Shown one piece after another: positions 45,273 through 53,762 of a stretch of DNA of 64,000 bases. This stretch comes from Oscillospiraceae bacterium (lineage in GTDB: Bacteria; Bacillota; Clostridia; Oscillospirales; Oscillospiraceae): the NCBI GenBank assembly GCA_024697625.1, contig JAILFJ010000129.1, positions 28,182 to 92,181 of the forward strand, written 5' to 3'. The position numbers and the translations under genes were made by a program. Every line of letters starts with the position of its first letter. Positions within the stretch are counted from its first letter, which is position 1. The notes under the pieces are model-generated. The model was not told the origin of the DNA. It was given only the letters and a program-made list of their open reading frames with translations, and made no database searches.

Positions 45273-45300
45273 TTGACTTCTTCCTGCATCTGCATATAAT
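45273..45300 (+). promoter_or_regulatory. Promoter of the glycerate kinase gene
   Basis: TTGACT (45273-45278) and TATAAT (45295-45300) are separated by 16 bp, giving a leader of about 85 nt before the ATG. It is divergent from the nrdR promoter. Confidence 0.65.
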
Positions 45301-45390
45301 ACAAACTGACGGAAGAAGAAACAGCCCGTTCAGGACAGAGCCCAGGCTATTTTCCGGCGTAAGCTTTGCCGAGCGGCGGAGGAAGATGTT

Positions 45391-46629
45391 ATGGATCAGA
45401 GACTCAGACAAGACGCAGAAAAAATAGTGGCTGACAGCATTGCCGCCGTGCTGCCGGACGAGGCTGTGCGGCGGGCCTTGGCCGATTTCAGGCCAGGCAG
45501 AGGAAAAACCGTCCTCGTCTCTGTTGGAAAAGCAGCCTGGCAGATGGCAAAGGCGGCGGTGGATCTGCTGGAGCGGGTCGATGATGGAGTCGTCATCACC
45601 AAATACGGTCACGTGATGGGCGAGATCTCCGGTATCCGTTGCTATGAAGCCGGTCACCCGCTCCCCGACAGGAACGGCTTTCTCGCTTCGGAAAAGGCAC
45701 TGGACTGTGTTCGGGCCCTCTCAACCGAGGACAGCGTCATTCTGCTCATCTCCGGCGGAGGCAGCGCCCTGTTCGAGCGGCCTCTCATCCCGGAGAGTGA
45801 GCTTCAGGACATCACGCAGCAGCTTCTGGCAAGCGGGGCTGACATCGTAGAGATCAATACGGTCAGGAAAAGACTGAGCGGCGTGAAAGGCGGGCGTTTT
45901 GCTCTCGCTTGTGCTCCTGCGCGTATCTTCAGCGTTGTTTTAAGCGATATACTCGGCGACCCTCTGGATATGATTGCCAGCGGCCCTGCCTGTCCGGACA
46001 GCAGCACCTGTGCCCAGGCATTGAGCATTGCCGACCGCTGCTCCCTGAAGCTGTCACCGGAGGCCCGGGCCCTGCTTGAGGTGGAGACGCCCAAGCAGCT
46101 TTCAAACGTGGAGACACGTATCACAGGGTCAGTGCGGGAACTGTGTGCTGCCGCAGCAGAGGCCTGCAGAGCGCTCGGGTACCAGCCGGTCTTTCTCTCT
46201 GACCGTCTCTGCTGTGAGGCAAGAGAAGCAGGAAGCTTTCTTGCAAGCATCCTCATGAGTCACGCGGCAGACGGGAAGTCTGTCGCCTTCATCGCAGGCG
46301 GAGAGACCGTTGTGCATCTGCACGGAACCGGAAAGGGCGGTCGGAATCAGGAGCTTGCCCTCGCCGCAGCACCGATGCTTGCTGCTGTCCCCGGTGCTGC
46401 GCTCTTCTCGGTCGGGAGCGACGGAACGGACGGGCCTACGGACGCTGCCGGAGGCTATGTTGATTATGAAAGTTATGCGTCACTTTACGGGCAGGGGATC
46501 CGCGTATTCGACAGTCTCGAAAACAACGACGCCTACACGGCGCTCGCTGCGATCGGAGGCCTGCTCTTCACAGGCCCGACGGGCACCAACGTAAACGACG
46601 TAGCGGTCGGTCTGCTCCGCCGCGGCTGA
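45391..46629 (+). CDS. Glycerate 2-kinase (DUF4147/MOFRL type), 412 aa
   Basis: This type II glycerate kinase phosphorylates D-glycerate to 2-phosphoglycerate. The N-terminal DUF4147 domain shows 'VSVGKAAWQMAKAAVD', 'EAGHPLPDRNG', 'LISGGGSALFERP' and 'VRKRLSGVKGGR'; the C-terminal MOFRL domain shows 'GGETVVHLHGTGKGGRNQE' and 'SVGSDGTDGPTDAAGG'. The length is normal. GGAGGAAG precedes the ATG. It has its own promoter and stands alone. Substrate assignment is from the family. Confidence 0.92.
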   Translation: MDQRLRQDAEKIVADSIAAVLPDEAVRRALADFRPGRGKTVLVSVGKAAWQMAKAAVDLLERVDDGVVITKYGHVMGEISGIRCYEAGHPLPDRNGFLASEKALDCVRALSTEDSVILLISGGGSALFERPLIPESELQDITQQLLASGADIVEINTVRKRLSGVKGGRFALACAPARIFSVVLSDILGDPLDMIASGPACPDSSTCAQALSIADRCSLKLSPEARALLEVETPKQLSNVETRITGSVRELCAAAAEACRALGYQPVFLSDRLCCEAREAGSFLASILMSHAADGKSVAFIAGGETVVHLHGTGKGGRNQELALAAAPMLAAVPGAALFSVGSDGTDGPTDAAGGYVDYESYASLYGQGIRVFDSLENNDAYTALAAIGGLLFTGPTGTNVNDVAVGLLRRG

Positions 46630-46648
46630 GCCCGGGTTGCACGGGCTC
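46628..46648 (+). terminator. Weak hairpin after glycerate kinase
   Basis: A 7-bp stem (GAGCCCG / CGGGCTC) with a 7-base loop overlaps the stop codon. There is no T run, so terminator function is doubtful. Confidence 0.3.
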
Positions 46649-46717
46649 TGAGGAATGGAAGCATCTGAGTAGCTCTGGGAGGCTTTGCCGCCTGGAAGAG
46701 GGGGGGTGCCTTGCCTC

Positions 46718-47341
46718 TTATCCGAGCTTATCCCAGTCGATTCTTTCCCTCCTCCAGAAGAATTCCCGGTCCTCCGCCGAGATCGAACGCTGCACTCTGC
46801 ACGGGTTTCCGAAAGCCAGGACGTCTTCCGGAATATCCCGTGTTACGATGCTGCCCGCCCCGATGACCGAGTTCCGGCCGATCCGTACGCCGGGGCAGAT
46901 CACCGCACCTGCTCCGATCCAGACATTGTCTCCGATCTCCACATCCCGGTTATATTGCAGCCCGCGTTCCCGCAGTTCGGGAAGGATGGGGTGATTTGCC
47001 GTGGCTATCGTCACATTAGGCCCGATCATCACCCTGTCTCCGACATAGATCTGTCCGTCGTCTACCAGCGTCAGATTGCTGTTTATATAAACGCCGCTTC
47101 CAAGATGAAGGTGATGTCCGCCCCAGTTGGCTCGCAGCGGAAGCTCAATATAGCTGTCGTCGCCGCACTCTGCAAAAACATCATGCATATACTGCTGCTT
47201 CGCATCATACTCGGAAGGCCTGAGCTGATTGAATTCCCAGAGCCGGTCCTGAAACGGAACCTGTTCCTCCATAATCTCAGGATCTCCCGGATCATAGAGC
47301 AGTCCCTTCCTCATACGTTCATACTGTGTATCCTGTCTCAT
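46718..47341 (-). CDS. LacA/Maa-family sugar O-acetyltransferase, 207 aa
   Basis: The N-terminal Mac domain ('YERMRKGLLYDPGDPEI') and hexapeptide repeats with 'ATANHPI' (catalytic His) and 'DNVWIGAGAVICPGVRIGRNS' identify a maltose/galactoside acetyltransferase. It transfers acetyl from acetyl-CoA to sugars. I choose the ATG at 47341, with GAGGAG upstream, over the 47359 start of the track. A hairpin separates it from the M18 peptidase gene upstream. Confidence 0.9.
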   Translation of the reverse strand: MRQDTQYERMRKGLLYDPGDPEIMEEQVPFQDRLWEFNQLRPSEYDAKQQYMHDVFAECGDDSYIELPLRANWGGHHLHLGSGVYINSNLTLVDDGQIYVGDRVMIGPNVTIATANHPILPELRERGLQYNRDVEIGDNVWIGAGAVICPGVRIGRNSVIGAGSIVTRDIPEDVLAFGNPCRVQRSISAEDREFFWRRERIDWDKLG

Positions 47342-47369
47342 GGTCTGTACTCCTCTCATGGATGAGCGG

Positions 47370-47404
47370 AAACCTCCTGATGTACGCGTTACAGCAGGAG
47401 GTTT
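47370..47404 (-). terminator. Hairpin between the M18 peptidase and the acetyltransferase
   Basis: A 10-bp perfect stem (AAACCTCCTG / CAGGAGGTTT) with a 15-base loop. The T run is short on the minus strand, so it may be a partial terminator. Confidence 0.5.
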
Positions 47405-47439
47405 TGCTTTTCTGCGGCGTTATTGCAGCACTCCCGGCT

Positions 47440-48831
47440 TCAGCCGCAGTAGGCAGCCAGGATGCCCTTGTAGGTCATGTAGCAGTCGAGCTTCGAGACG
47501 ATTTCGAAAGGAGCATGCATGCTCAGTACAGGTACGCCTGCATCAATGGTATCGATGTTGCGGTTCGCCATGTATTTTGCGATCGTACCGCCGCCGCCCT
47601 GGTCGACCTTGCCCATCTCGCAGAGCTGCCAGATGACCTGATGACGTTCAAAGAGTCCCCGCAGTCTGGCGACGATCTCGGCGGAAGCGTCACTGGTACC
47701 GGATTTTCCCCTCGAGCCTGTGAATTTGCATACGGCCATGCCATGGTTAAGCTTGGACTCGCTTCGCTTTTCCGAGACATCCGGATACAGTGGATCGAAA
47801 GCCGCTGTCACGTCTGCGGAGAGGCAGAAGCTCTTCTCCAGGCAGCGCCGCACCGGGACGCTCTGGGTCTCGCAGAGGTCAGCCATGAAGAAGTCGAATG
47901 CCGCGCTCTGCATGCCGCTGACGCCGTCGGATCCCACTTCCTCTTTGTCGGCCAGAATGCAGATACAGGTTCTGTCCGGAATCTCTTTCAGGTCAAACAG
48001 CGCCTTCAGCTCCGCCCAGGCACATACGCGATCGTCATGACCGTAGCCTCCGATCAGGGAGCGGTCCAGGCCAATCTCGGTCACGTCGAAAGCCGGTACG
48101 GCGGTCAGCTCTGCAGAAAGAAAATCTTCCTCGGTAATGCCGTATGCGTCGTTCAGCAGCGACAGTACTGCGAGCTTCACACGGTCTTTGCCGTCGTCTG
48201 CGTACGGGGCGCTGCCGATCAGGATATTCAGGCCTTCTCCGGTGATTCCATCGGACATGGTTTTCTTCATCTGTTCCTGCGCCAGATGCGGCAGGAGATC
48301 CGTGATCACGAACTTCGGCTCATCCGTTTCCCTGCCGATGCAGATATCCAGCGTCTCTCCGCTCTTCAGTACGACCACGCCGTGCAGTTCGAGGGGAATC
48401 GCCACCCACTGATACTTCTTGATGCCGCCATAGTAATGTGTACGCAGATAGGCCAGTTCGTCCTGTTCATAGAGAGGAATCTGCTTCAGGTCGAGACGCG
48501 GGGAGTCGATATGCGCCCCTGCTATGACCGCTCCCTCCGCAAGGCTGCGCGCTCCGATCACGGCGAGCATCAGGGACTTGCCGCGGTTGCTGACATAGAT
48601 CTTATCGCCGGGCAGCAGCGGATCTCCCGGGGTGAAGGGGCGGAATCCGTATTCCTCCGCTTTCCGGATCGCATAGCGGGACGCTTCACGCTCCGTGCGC
48701 GCCTCATTCAGAAACTCCATGTATTCCCGGCAATAGCGGTTCATCCGGATGCTCTCTTCCGTGCTGAGACGGTCATAGCCGTTTTTCTGCTCGTAGAAAA
48801 GCTGCTCTCTCAGTTCCATGTTGTCTTCCAT
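47440..48831 (-). CDS. M18-family aminopeptidase, 463 aa
   Basis: A cytoplasmic dinuclear zinc aminopeptidase, related to aspartyl aminopeptidase. Expected metal-site segments are visible: 'GAHIDSPRLD', 'GYGHDDRVCAW', 'DKEEVGSDG', 'LSADVTAAFDP' and 'VLSMHAPFE'. I choose the ATG at 48831: GGAGG lies eight bases before it, and this site overlaps the 48846 ATG used by the track. The gene is 77 bp downstream of tsaC-coaE in the same direction. Substrate preference cannot be told by eye. Confidence 0.93.
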   Translation of the reverse strand: MEDNMELREQLFYEQKNGYDRLSTEESIRMNRYCREYMEFLNEARTEREASRYAIRKAEEYGFRPFTPGDPLLPGDKIYVSNRGKSLMLAVIGARSLAEGAVIAGAHIDSPRLDLKQIPLYEQDELAYLRTHYYGGIKKYQWVAIPLELHGVVVLKSGETLDICIGRETDEPKFVITDLLPHLAQEQMKKTMSDGITGEGLNILIGSAPYADDGKDRVKLAVLSLLNDAYGITEEDFLSAELTAVPAFDVTEIGLDRSLIGGYGHDDRVCAWAELKALFDLKEIPDRTCICILADKEEVGSDGVSGMQSAAFDFFMADLCETQSVPVRRCLEKSFCLSADVTAAFDPLYPDVSEKRSESKLNHGMAVCKFTGSRGKSGTSDASAEIVARLRGLFERHQVIWQLCEMGKVDQGGGGTIAKYMANRNIDTIDAGVPVLSMHAPFEIVSKLDCYMTYKGILAAYCG

Positions 48832-48907
48832 TTCATTGTCCTCCATATGATAACCGGCATTTCAGGCAGTGTGCCGGCCGTTTTTTTAATCTCCAGTCCT
48901 GCGGGAT

Positions 48908-50185
48908 TCAGCGGTCCGCTGCCTGTATTCTCTCTGACAGAACGCTCTCCAGCTTCTGCAGGAATTCGCTTCTGCTCCCGTTATTCTCCAGTACCGCATC
49001 GCAGTGCTGCCGATAGTATGTCTCCGGCTTCTGGGCTCGGATTCTGGCAAGGGCAGCCTCCCGGCCGATCCCGTCGCGCTCTGTAATGCGTTTCAGCCGG
49101 GTCTCCTCAGAAGCCGTCACCCCCAGAAGCAGGTCGCATTGCTCCGCAAGGCCGCTGTCTATGAGCTCGACGGCATCCAGCGCTGCGAGTCTGCCGCCCT
49201 GCATTGCGTGCTGACGCAGCCGGTTTCTGATCTCTTCCGTGATATACCGATGCGTGATTCCGTTCAGATCCCGCAGGGCTCCGGCATCCTGAAACACCAG
49301 TCTCGCGAGCGTTCTCCGGTCGATGCTTCCGATGGATCCGGCCGGATCCCCGCACAGGACAGGATCCGGGGCCTCTCTCCCTCCCTGGCAGTCTCGGCGG
49401 TATGCTTCCGGAAAGCGCTGACCGAGCTCTTCGATCATCGCAGTGTTATGCTGCAGTAACTCGTGGTAGACTTCATCACAGTCCAGCACCGCCGCTCCCC
49501 GCTCTCTGAGGGGCTCCAGTGCCGTTGTTTTCCCACAGCCGCTGCCCCCCGTGATGCCGACGATGTACAGCACGTCCGTGAGTGCATCGGAGATCTCCTC
49601 CTCGGGAATCGCGCCCTGCCGCAGAACACGGTACGGGACCGAGCTCATATCCAGCACGGTCGATTCGATGCCCAGGTCACAGACTCCCCCGTCGATCACA
49701 GCCTCGATTTTCCCGTCAAAGTAGCGCATCACCTCTTCGGCGCTTTTCGGGCTTGGTGCCCCGGAGGGATTTGCAGATGGAACAGCCAGGGGAAAATCAA
49801 GCATCCTCAGAAGCCGCAGCGTCTGCTCCTGCTTCGGGCAGCGCAACCCGACGGTTTCACCGCCCGCCCGCAGAACGGAAGGAATCCCCGCCCGGGCCCG
49901 CAGAACCAGAGTTAACGGTCCCGGCCAGAATCTGTGTGCGAGCTGGATTGCTTGCTCCGGTACGTCACAGCAGAGCTCCCGGATCGCCTCTTCTCCGGAT
50001 ACCATCAGAGAAATCGGTTTTACAGCGGGTCGTCCCTTGATCGTATAGATTTTCTCAATAATCTCCGGGCGAAGACCGTTTCCCGCCAGACCATAGACGG
50101 TCTCCGTCGGAACAGCTGCCAGGCCTCCCCTCTGCAGGAGTTCGGCCGCAGCCTCGATTCTGTCGGTGATGACTTCGGTTCTCAT
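48908..50185 (-). CDS. Fused TsaC/YrdC (threonylcarbamoyl-AMP synthase) and CoaE (dephospho-CoA kinase), 425 aa
   Basis: Residues 1 to about 200 are TsaC-like: 'GGLAAVPTETVYGLAGNG', 'KIYTIKGRPAVKPISLMV', 'RFWPGPLTLVL' and 'VPSANPSG'; this makes threonylcarbamoyl-AMP for tRNA t6A37. Residues about 207-425 are CoaE: 'VGITGGSGCGKTT' (P-loop), 'LDCDEVYHELL', 'ALDAVELIDSGL' and 'RLKRITERDG'; this makes the last step to CoA. One frame joins them through 'ALTDVLY' with no stop or shift. Both halves are full length for the short (non-Sua5) forms. The start overlaps the prfA stop by 4 bp, as tsaC often follows prfA in firmicutes. Confidence 0.92.
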   Translation of the reverse strand: MRTEVITDRIEAAAELLQRGGLAAVPTETVYGLAGNGLRPEIIEKIYTIKGRPAVKPISLMVSGEEAIRELCCDVPEQAIQLAHRFWPGPLTLVLRARAGIPSVLRAGGETVGLRCPKQEQTLRLLRMLDFPLAVPSANPSGAPSPKSAEEVMRYFDGKIEAVIDGGVCDLGIESTVLDMSSVPYRVLRQGAIPEEEISDALTDVLYIVGITGGSGCGKTTALEPLRERGAAVLDCDEVYHELLQHNTAMIEELGQRFPEAYRRDCQGGREAPDPVLCGDPAGSIGSIDRRTLARLVFQDAGALRDLNGITHRYITEEIRNRLRQHAMQGGRLAALDAVELIDSGLAEQCDLLLGVTASEETRLKRITERDGIGREAALARIRAQKPETYYRQHCDAVLENNGSRSEFLQKLESVLSERIQAADR

Positions 50186-51249
50186 CCCTGTTCCGCCAGC
50201 CTTTCCGCCTGATCGGCAGCAATCAGGGCATCCAGCAGCGGATCGAGGTTCCCGTTGATCACTGCGTCAAGATTGAAGCTCCGTCCCTCGCCGGTCAGCC
50301 GGTGGTCGGTTACCCGGTTCTGCGGAAAGTTATAAGTCCGTATTCTGTCGCTGCGATCGCCGCTCCCGATCTGACTCTTTCTCTCCGCGGCCAGAGCATC
50401 CCGTTTTCGCTTTTCCTCCATCTCATAGAGTTTGGAGCGCAGAATTGAGAGCGCACGGTCCTTGTTCTTGTACTGGCTGCGCTCGTCCTGACATTCGACC
50501 ACCAGCCCGGTCGGGATGTGCGTCACCCGTATGGCGCTCTCGGTCTTGTTGACATGCTGTCCTCCCGCGCCGGACGACCGATAGGTATCGATCCGCAGGT
50601 CATTCATATCCAGCTCAAAATCCGACTCCTCCACCTGTGGAAGGACAGCGACCGTAGCCGCGGAAGTGTGGATTCTCCCGCCGGACTCCGTTACCGGAAC
50701 ACGCTGAACCCGGTGACCTCCGCCCTCGAAGCGCAGCCGCCCATAGACGCCGTCCCCCTGGATCAGAAAGACCAGCTCCTTGATTCCGCCGAGCTCCGTC
50801 TCGCTGACATTCACGATCTCAGGTTTCCAGCCTCTGGCTTCGGCATACATGGCATACATTCGATAGAGGTCAGACGCAAAAAGCGCGCTCTCCTCACCGC
50901 CGACTCCGGCCCGGATCTCCATGATGATGTTCCGGTCGTCGTCCTGGTTTTTCGGAAGCAGCAGCAGGTTCAGCTCATTCTCCTGGCGCTCTCTCCTGCT
51001 CAGCAGTGCCTGCTTCTCCTCCAGCGCGAGCTCATGCAGATCCGGGTCGGAGAGCATTTCCTCGGTTGATTTTAAAGAATCACAGGTTTCAAGCCATGCC
51101 GCATAGGCGTCTGCGACCGGTGTGATTTCCAGCAGCTCCTTCCGGTACTTTGCCGCAAGCTCCGGGTCTCTCCAGGTCTCCGGCTCCTCCATCCGCTGCC
51201 GCAGCTCCTCACGGCGTCTGCAGATCTGCCTCAGTTTTTCCTCATTCAT
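50182..51249 (-). CDS. prfA: Peptide chain release factor 1, 355 aa
   Basis: RF1 ends translation at UAA and UAG. The GGQ motif lies in 'SSGAGGQHVNKTESAIRVTH', and 'RAGVGGEESALFASDLYRMY' is also typical. The length is normal. It overlaps both neighbours by 4 bp. No hemK/prmC gene lies next to it; the downstream place is taken by the tsaC-coaE fusion. Confidence 0.97.
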   Translation of the reverse strand: MNEEKLRQICRRREELRQRMEEPETWRDPELAAKYRKELLEITPVADAYAAWLETCDSLKSTEEMLSDPDLHELALEEKQALLSRRERQENELNLLLLPKNQDDDRNIIMEIRAGVGGEESALFASDLYRMYAMYAEARGWKPEIVNVSETELGGIKELVFLIQGDGVYGRLRFEGGGHRVQRVPVTESGGRIHTSAATVAVLPQVEESDFELDMNDLRIDTYRSSGAGGQHVNKTESAIRVTHIPTGLVVECQDERSQYKNKDRALSILRSKLYEMEEKRKRDALAAERKSQIGSGDRSDRIRTYNFPQNRVTDHRLTGEGRSFNLDAVINGNLDPLLDALIAADQAERLAEQG

Positions 51250-51776
51250 ATGCCTCTGCCACCCATGATGCCGTCTGCTTCCGCAGGATCGCTACTCCCC
51301 TGCATCGCTCTCCCAACGCCGTCTGCAATGTCCGCGGGATGGCCCGCCGTTACTCTTCCCATGGATATCAGCGATTCGGCCATCTCCAGAAGTCCGGAGA
51401 TCTTATCCTTCGCCTCTCCGGCCCGCCTGAGCAGCTTCTGCAGGCTCTCTGCGCGCTCTTTCAGCTGCTCGGGGTTGAGCTTCTCCATCATCCGGCAGAG
51501 GTCCAGCAGCTGCTGCACCTGAGTCTCCGTCAGCCTGATGTTCTTCTCTGAGGCAAGCTTGCGGATCTCCTGACGCAGTTCGTCGTCCGTCAAGCCCGAA
51601 GTTCTGTTCAGAAATGCCTTCAGGCGGTCGGTGGCAGATTCTGTCCCCTCCTGCTCTCCTGTGAGGATGCTGAACAGGTCAGTGTCCGTGCTCTTCTGAA
51701 ACTTCCAGCTTAGGAAAGCCGCAACCACCGCAACCAGAGCCAGCAGAATCAGGAATCTTCTGAATTTCTTTCTCAT
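51246..51776 (-). CDS. Small membrane-anchored hypothetical protein, 176 aa
   Basis: An N-terminal membrane segment (about residues 6-25, 'FLILLALVAVVAAFLSW') acts as an uncleaved anchor. The rest is helical and charged; 'LTDDELRQEIRKLASEKNI' and 'VQQLLDLCRMMEKLNPEQL' recall the C-terminal part of DUF1002 proteins, but I am not sure. The last 40 residues are Gly/Ala-rich. AAGGGA precedes the ATG. It is the first gene of the prfA unit, with a 4-bp overlap. Confidence 0.75.
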   Translation of the reverse strand: MRKKFRRFLILLALVAVVAAFLSWKFQKSTDTDLFSILTGEQEGTESATDRLKAFLNRTSGLTDDELRQEIRKLASEKNIRLTETQVQQLLDLCRMMEKLNPEQLKERAESLQKLLRRAGEAKDKISGLLEMAESLISMGRVTAGHPADIADGVGRAMQGSSDPAEADGIMGGRGI

Positions 51777-51970
51777 CTTGTCTGTTCCCTTATAACTATA
51801 TCTCTTATGCTGTAAAAGTACTGTGTAAATACAGGATGGCTCCGGCGCTTCTTTTCAAAGCCCTCCGGAGTTTTCTGATCTTTCAGCCCGGTATCGTAGC
51901 ACAGTTTTGCCTGCAAGAAAAGCCCAAATTATGAAAGTTTATTAAGATTTCGTGAGATTTGCTTTTTTCA

Positions 51971-51997
51971 TTGACAAAGATTACATTTTGGTATAAT
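51971..51997 (+). promoter_or_regulatory. Promoter of the SH3b lipoprotein gene
   Basis: A consensus TTGACA (51971-51976) and consensus TATAAT (51992-51997) are separated by only 15 bp, with an extended TGG before the -10. The start codon is 52 bp downstream. Confidence 0.6.
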
Positions 51998-52048
51998 ATA
52001 GGTTACGCAAAATTACATTTGCGATTTCTGTTTCTACAGGAGGATGCT

Positions 52049-52804
52049 ATGAACCAGAAAATACGTTTTACAGGGATCATTCTGCTGATTGCTGTCCTTG
52101 TTCTCTCGCTGGCCGCCTGCGGTGAGCGTAATACCGTACCTGCTGCGGATACCCCGTCCGTCCCGCCCAGTGAGATTGTGATCGAGACTCCGCCACCGTC
52201 CCCCAGCCCGACCCCGACGCCGACGCCCTCTGCCGTCCCCTCGGTCAGTGTGACCACTGTACCGATGCCGATGCCCTCGGTTTCACCGACGGTCAGTGTG
52301 GCCACTACGCCGGATCCTGCAGCGAGTCCCGGAGCCTCTGCTTCTCCCGCAGCGTCACCCACGGTTTCGCCCTCGCCTTCCGCCTCTCCCAGCCCGACCC
52401 CGACGCCCTATTCGCCGGATGCCAATTTTGCCTCCACGATCAACCCGGACGGTTATTTTGTACCTGACAATGCCGTTCCCGGCTATCTGAATGCAAATGG
52501 CGTCGTGCTCCACGGCGGTCCCAGCAACAGTGCCCGGACCCTTGGGACTTTTGATGTCGGCACTCCTGTCGATATCATCGGAGTGGAAAACGGCTGGACC
52601 GAGGTCATTATCGGCGGTCTGACCGGATATGTAAAGAGCAACTATGTCACAGGCGGCAGCTATGGCAGCGGCCCTGCGGTCATCTATGATGATCCTTCTG
52701 CCGGCAGTGGCGGCGTGATTATTGTCCCCGCCGGTGAGAGCAGGCCTGCTCAGGGGACCCCTGATCCGAATCCCTCCAACTTCCTCGGCATCATGCCGGA
52801 TTGA
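52049..52804 (+). CDS. SH3b-domain lipoprotein with Pro/Ser/Thr-rich linker, 251 aa
   Basis: The signal sequence ends in the lipobox LAAC, with the lipidated Cys at 24. A long linker (about 35-135) rich in PTPTP and SPS repeats follows, then a bacterial SH3 domain (about 150-205: 'GVVLHGGPSNSARTLGTF', 'VENGWTEV', 'GYVKSNYV'). Such proteins usually sit outside the membrane and bind peptidoglycan. AGGAGG lies five bases before the ATG at 52049; the ORF track adds 30 residues that lie upstream of this site. It has its own promoter and terminator. Confidence 0.88.
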   Translation: MNQKIRFTGIILLIAVLVLSLAACGERNTVPAADTPSVPPSEIVIETPPPSPSPTPTPTPSAVPSVSVTTVPMPMPSVSPTVSVATTPDPAASPGASASPAASPTVSPSPSASPSPTPTPYSPDANFASTINPDGYFVPDNAVPGYLNANGVVLHGGPSNSARTLGTFDVGTPVDIIGVENGWTEVIIGGLTGYVKSNYVTGGSYGSGPAVIYDDPSAGSGGVIIVPAGESRPAQGTPDPNPSNFLGIMPD

Positions 52805-52910
52805 GGCTCTGCAGACCGCTGTCTGAATGCCGGGCCCGGGACGCACAGCCCTGGCCGGAATTCTCTGTGAGTCACCGCCGAAACGGTTGCTTGATTCCCT
52901 TCGGCGGATG

Positions 52911-52961
52911 AAAACACCCACCTATGATCATTCCGTGATCATACAGAGGTGGGTGCGTTTT
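52911..52961. terminator. Bidirectional terminator between the lipoprotein and TetR genes
   Basis: AAAACACCCACCTATGATCA pairs with the following sequence across a 5-base loop, with a 4-base bulge in the right arm. A and T runs flank it on the two sides, so it can serve both convergent genes. Confidence 0.75.
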
Positions 52962-52985
52962 ATTTCTGCCGGATATCTGCCGGAT

Positions 52986-53543
52986 TTACGGATTCTCGAA
53001 TCTTGCGATCAGGTTCTCTACGCTCTGATCCATGACCTTCAGGATACGCTCCCGGGTGATTTCTCTGGGGAGCTGCATCCCCAGGTCCATCCACTGCGAG
53101 ATGAAGCCGATGGCGCAGTTTGCGTAAAACTTCACGATGAAGTCGAAATCCTGCCGGCTGATGTTCTTGCCCTCAGAGGCAATGACCGCGAAGCTCCGGA
53201 TACATTCCTCCATCCTCTCCTTCAGATAACGCAGCATATAGAGCCTGCTGTTGGAGTTGTAAACGTTCAGGGTAAAGCTGCTGTTCGACTCCAGATAGTC
53301 AAAATAGACCATCATATCCTCCAGCCAGTGGTCATAGATCACTTCGTGTGGAAAGACCCGGTCGGAATCCTGCTCAAATACCCATTCCAGGAGATCATCC
53401 ACATCGTCGAAATGGTAGTAGAAGGTCTGTCGGTTTACTCCGCAGATTTCGACGATATCCTTGACCGTGACTTTGTCAATCGGCTTCACCGTCATCATTT
53501 TGCGCAGCGCTTCTGCCAGGGCTTCTTTTGTTCCGCTCGCCAT
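52986..53543 (-). CDS. TetR/AcrR-family regulator, 185 aa
   Basis: An N-terminal helix-turn-helix ('VTVKDIVEICGVNRQTFYYHF') is followed by a helical ligand domain with several aromatic residues ('MMVYFDYLESN'). The C-terminal domain recalls the DhaS-like branch. It is divergent from the Fe-S/FAD oxidoreductase gene, with both promoters in a 219-bp gap, so it most likely controls that gene and itself. The ligand is unknown. GGAG precedes the ATG. Confidence 0.9.
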   Translation of the reverse strand: MASGTKEALAEALRKMMTVKPIDKVTVKDIVEICGVNRQTFYYHFDDVDDLLEWVFEQDSDRVFPHEVIYDHWLEDMMVYFDYLESNSSFTLNVYNSNSRLYMLRYLKERMEECIRSFAVIASEGKNISRQDFDFIVKFYANCAIGFISQWMDLGMQLPREITRERILKVMDQSVENLIARFENP

Positions 53544-53576
53544 CTGTCCTGTTCTCCTTTCCCAATCTGTTTAGAC

Positions 53577-53605
53577 ATTATAACATATAGTGATGGCTTG
53601 CGCAA
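53577..53605 (-). promoter_or_regulatory. Promoter of the TetR gene
   Basis: On the minus strand TTGCGC (53600-53605) and TATAAT (53577-53582) are separated by 17 bp, about 34 bp before the start. Confidence 0.65.
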
Positions 53606-53644
53606 ATATTTTTCTGCCGTATTGTTTTTTGCCGTCTGTTAGCC

Positions 53645-53673
53645 GTGACAAACCATTGTTTATGTGATATAGT
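53645..53673 (+). promoter_or_regulatory. Promoter of the Fe-S/FAD oxidoreductase-hypA operon
   Basis: GTGACA (53645-53650) and TATAGT (53668-53673) are separated by 17 bp, giving a leader of about 83 nt. A TetR operator would be expected near here, but no clear palindrome is visible. Confidence 0.55.
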
Positions 53674-53762
53674 ACAGCATAGGAATGTGTAGATTGCGCA
53701 CAGAAAATGAGTCTTTGCACCTTCAAAATGACCGGGTTTTATTTATTGAAAGGAGAGTATTC

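Noticed and set aside
47326-49086. 586-aa plus-strand ORF
   Set aside because: Antisense to the M18 aminopeptidase with its metal-site motifs.
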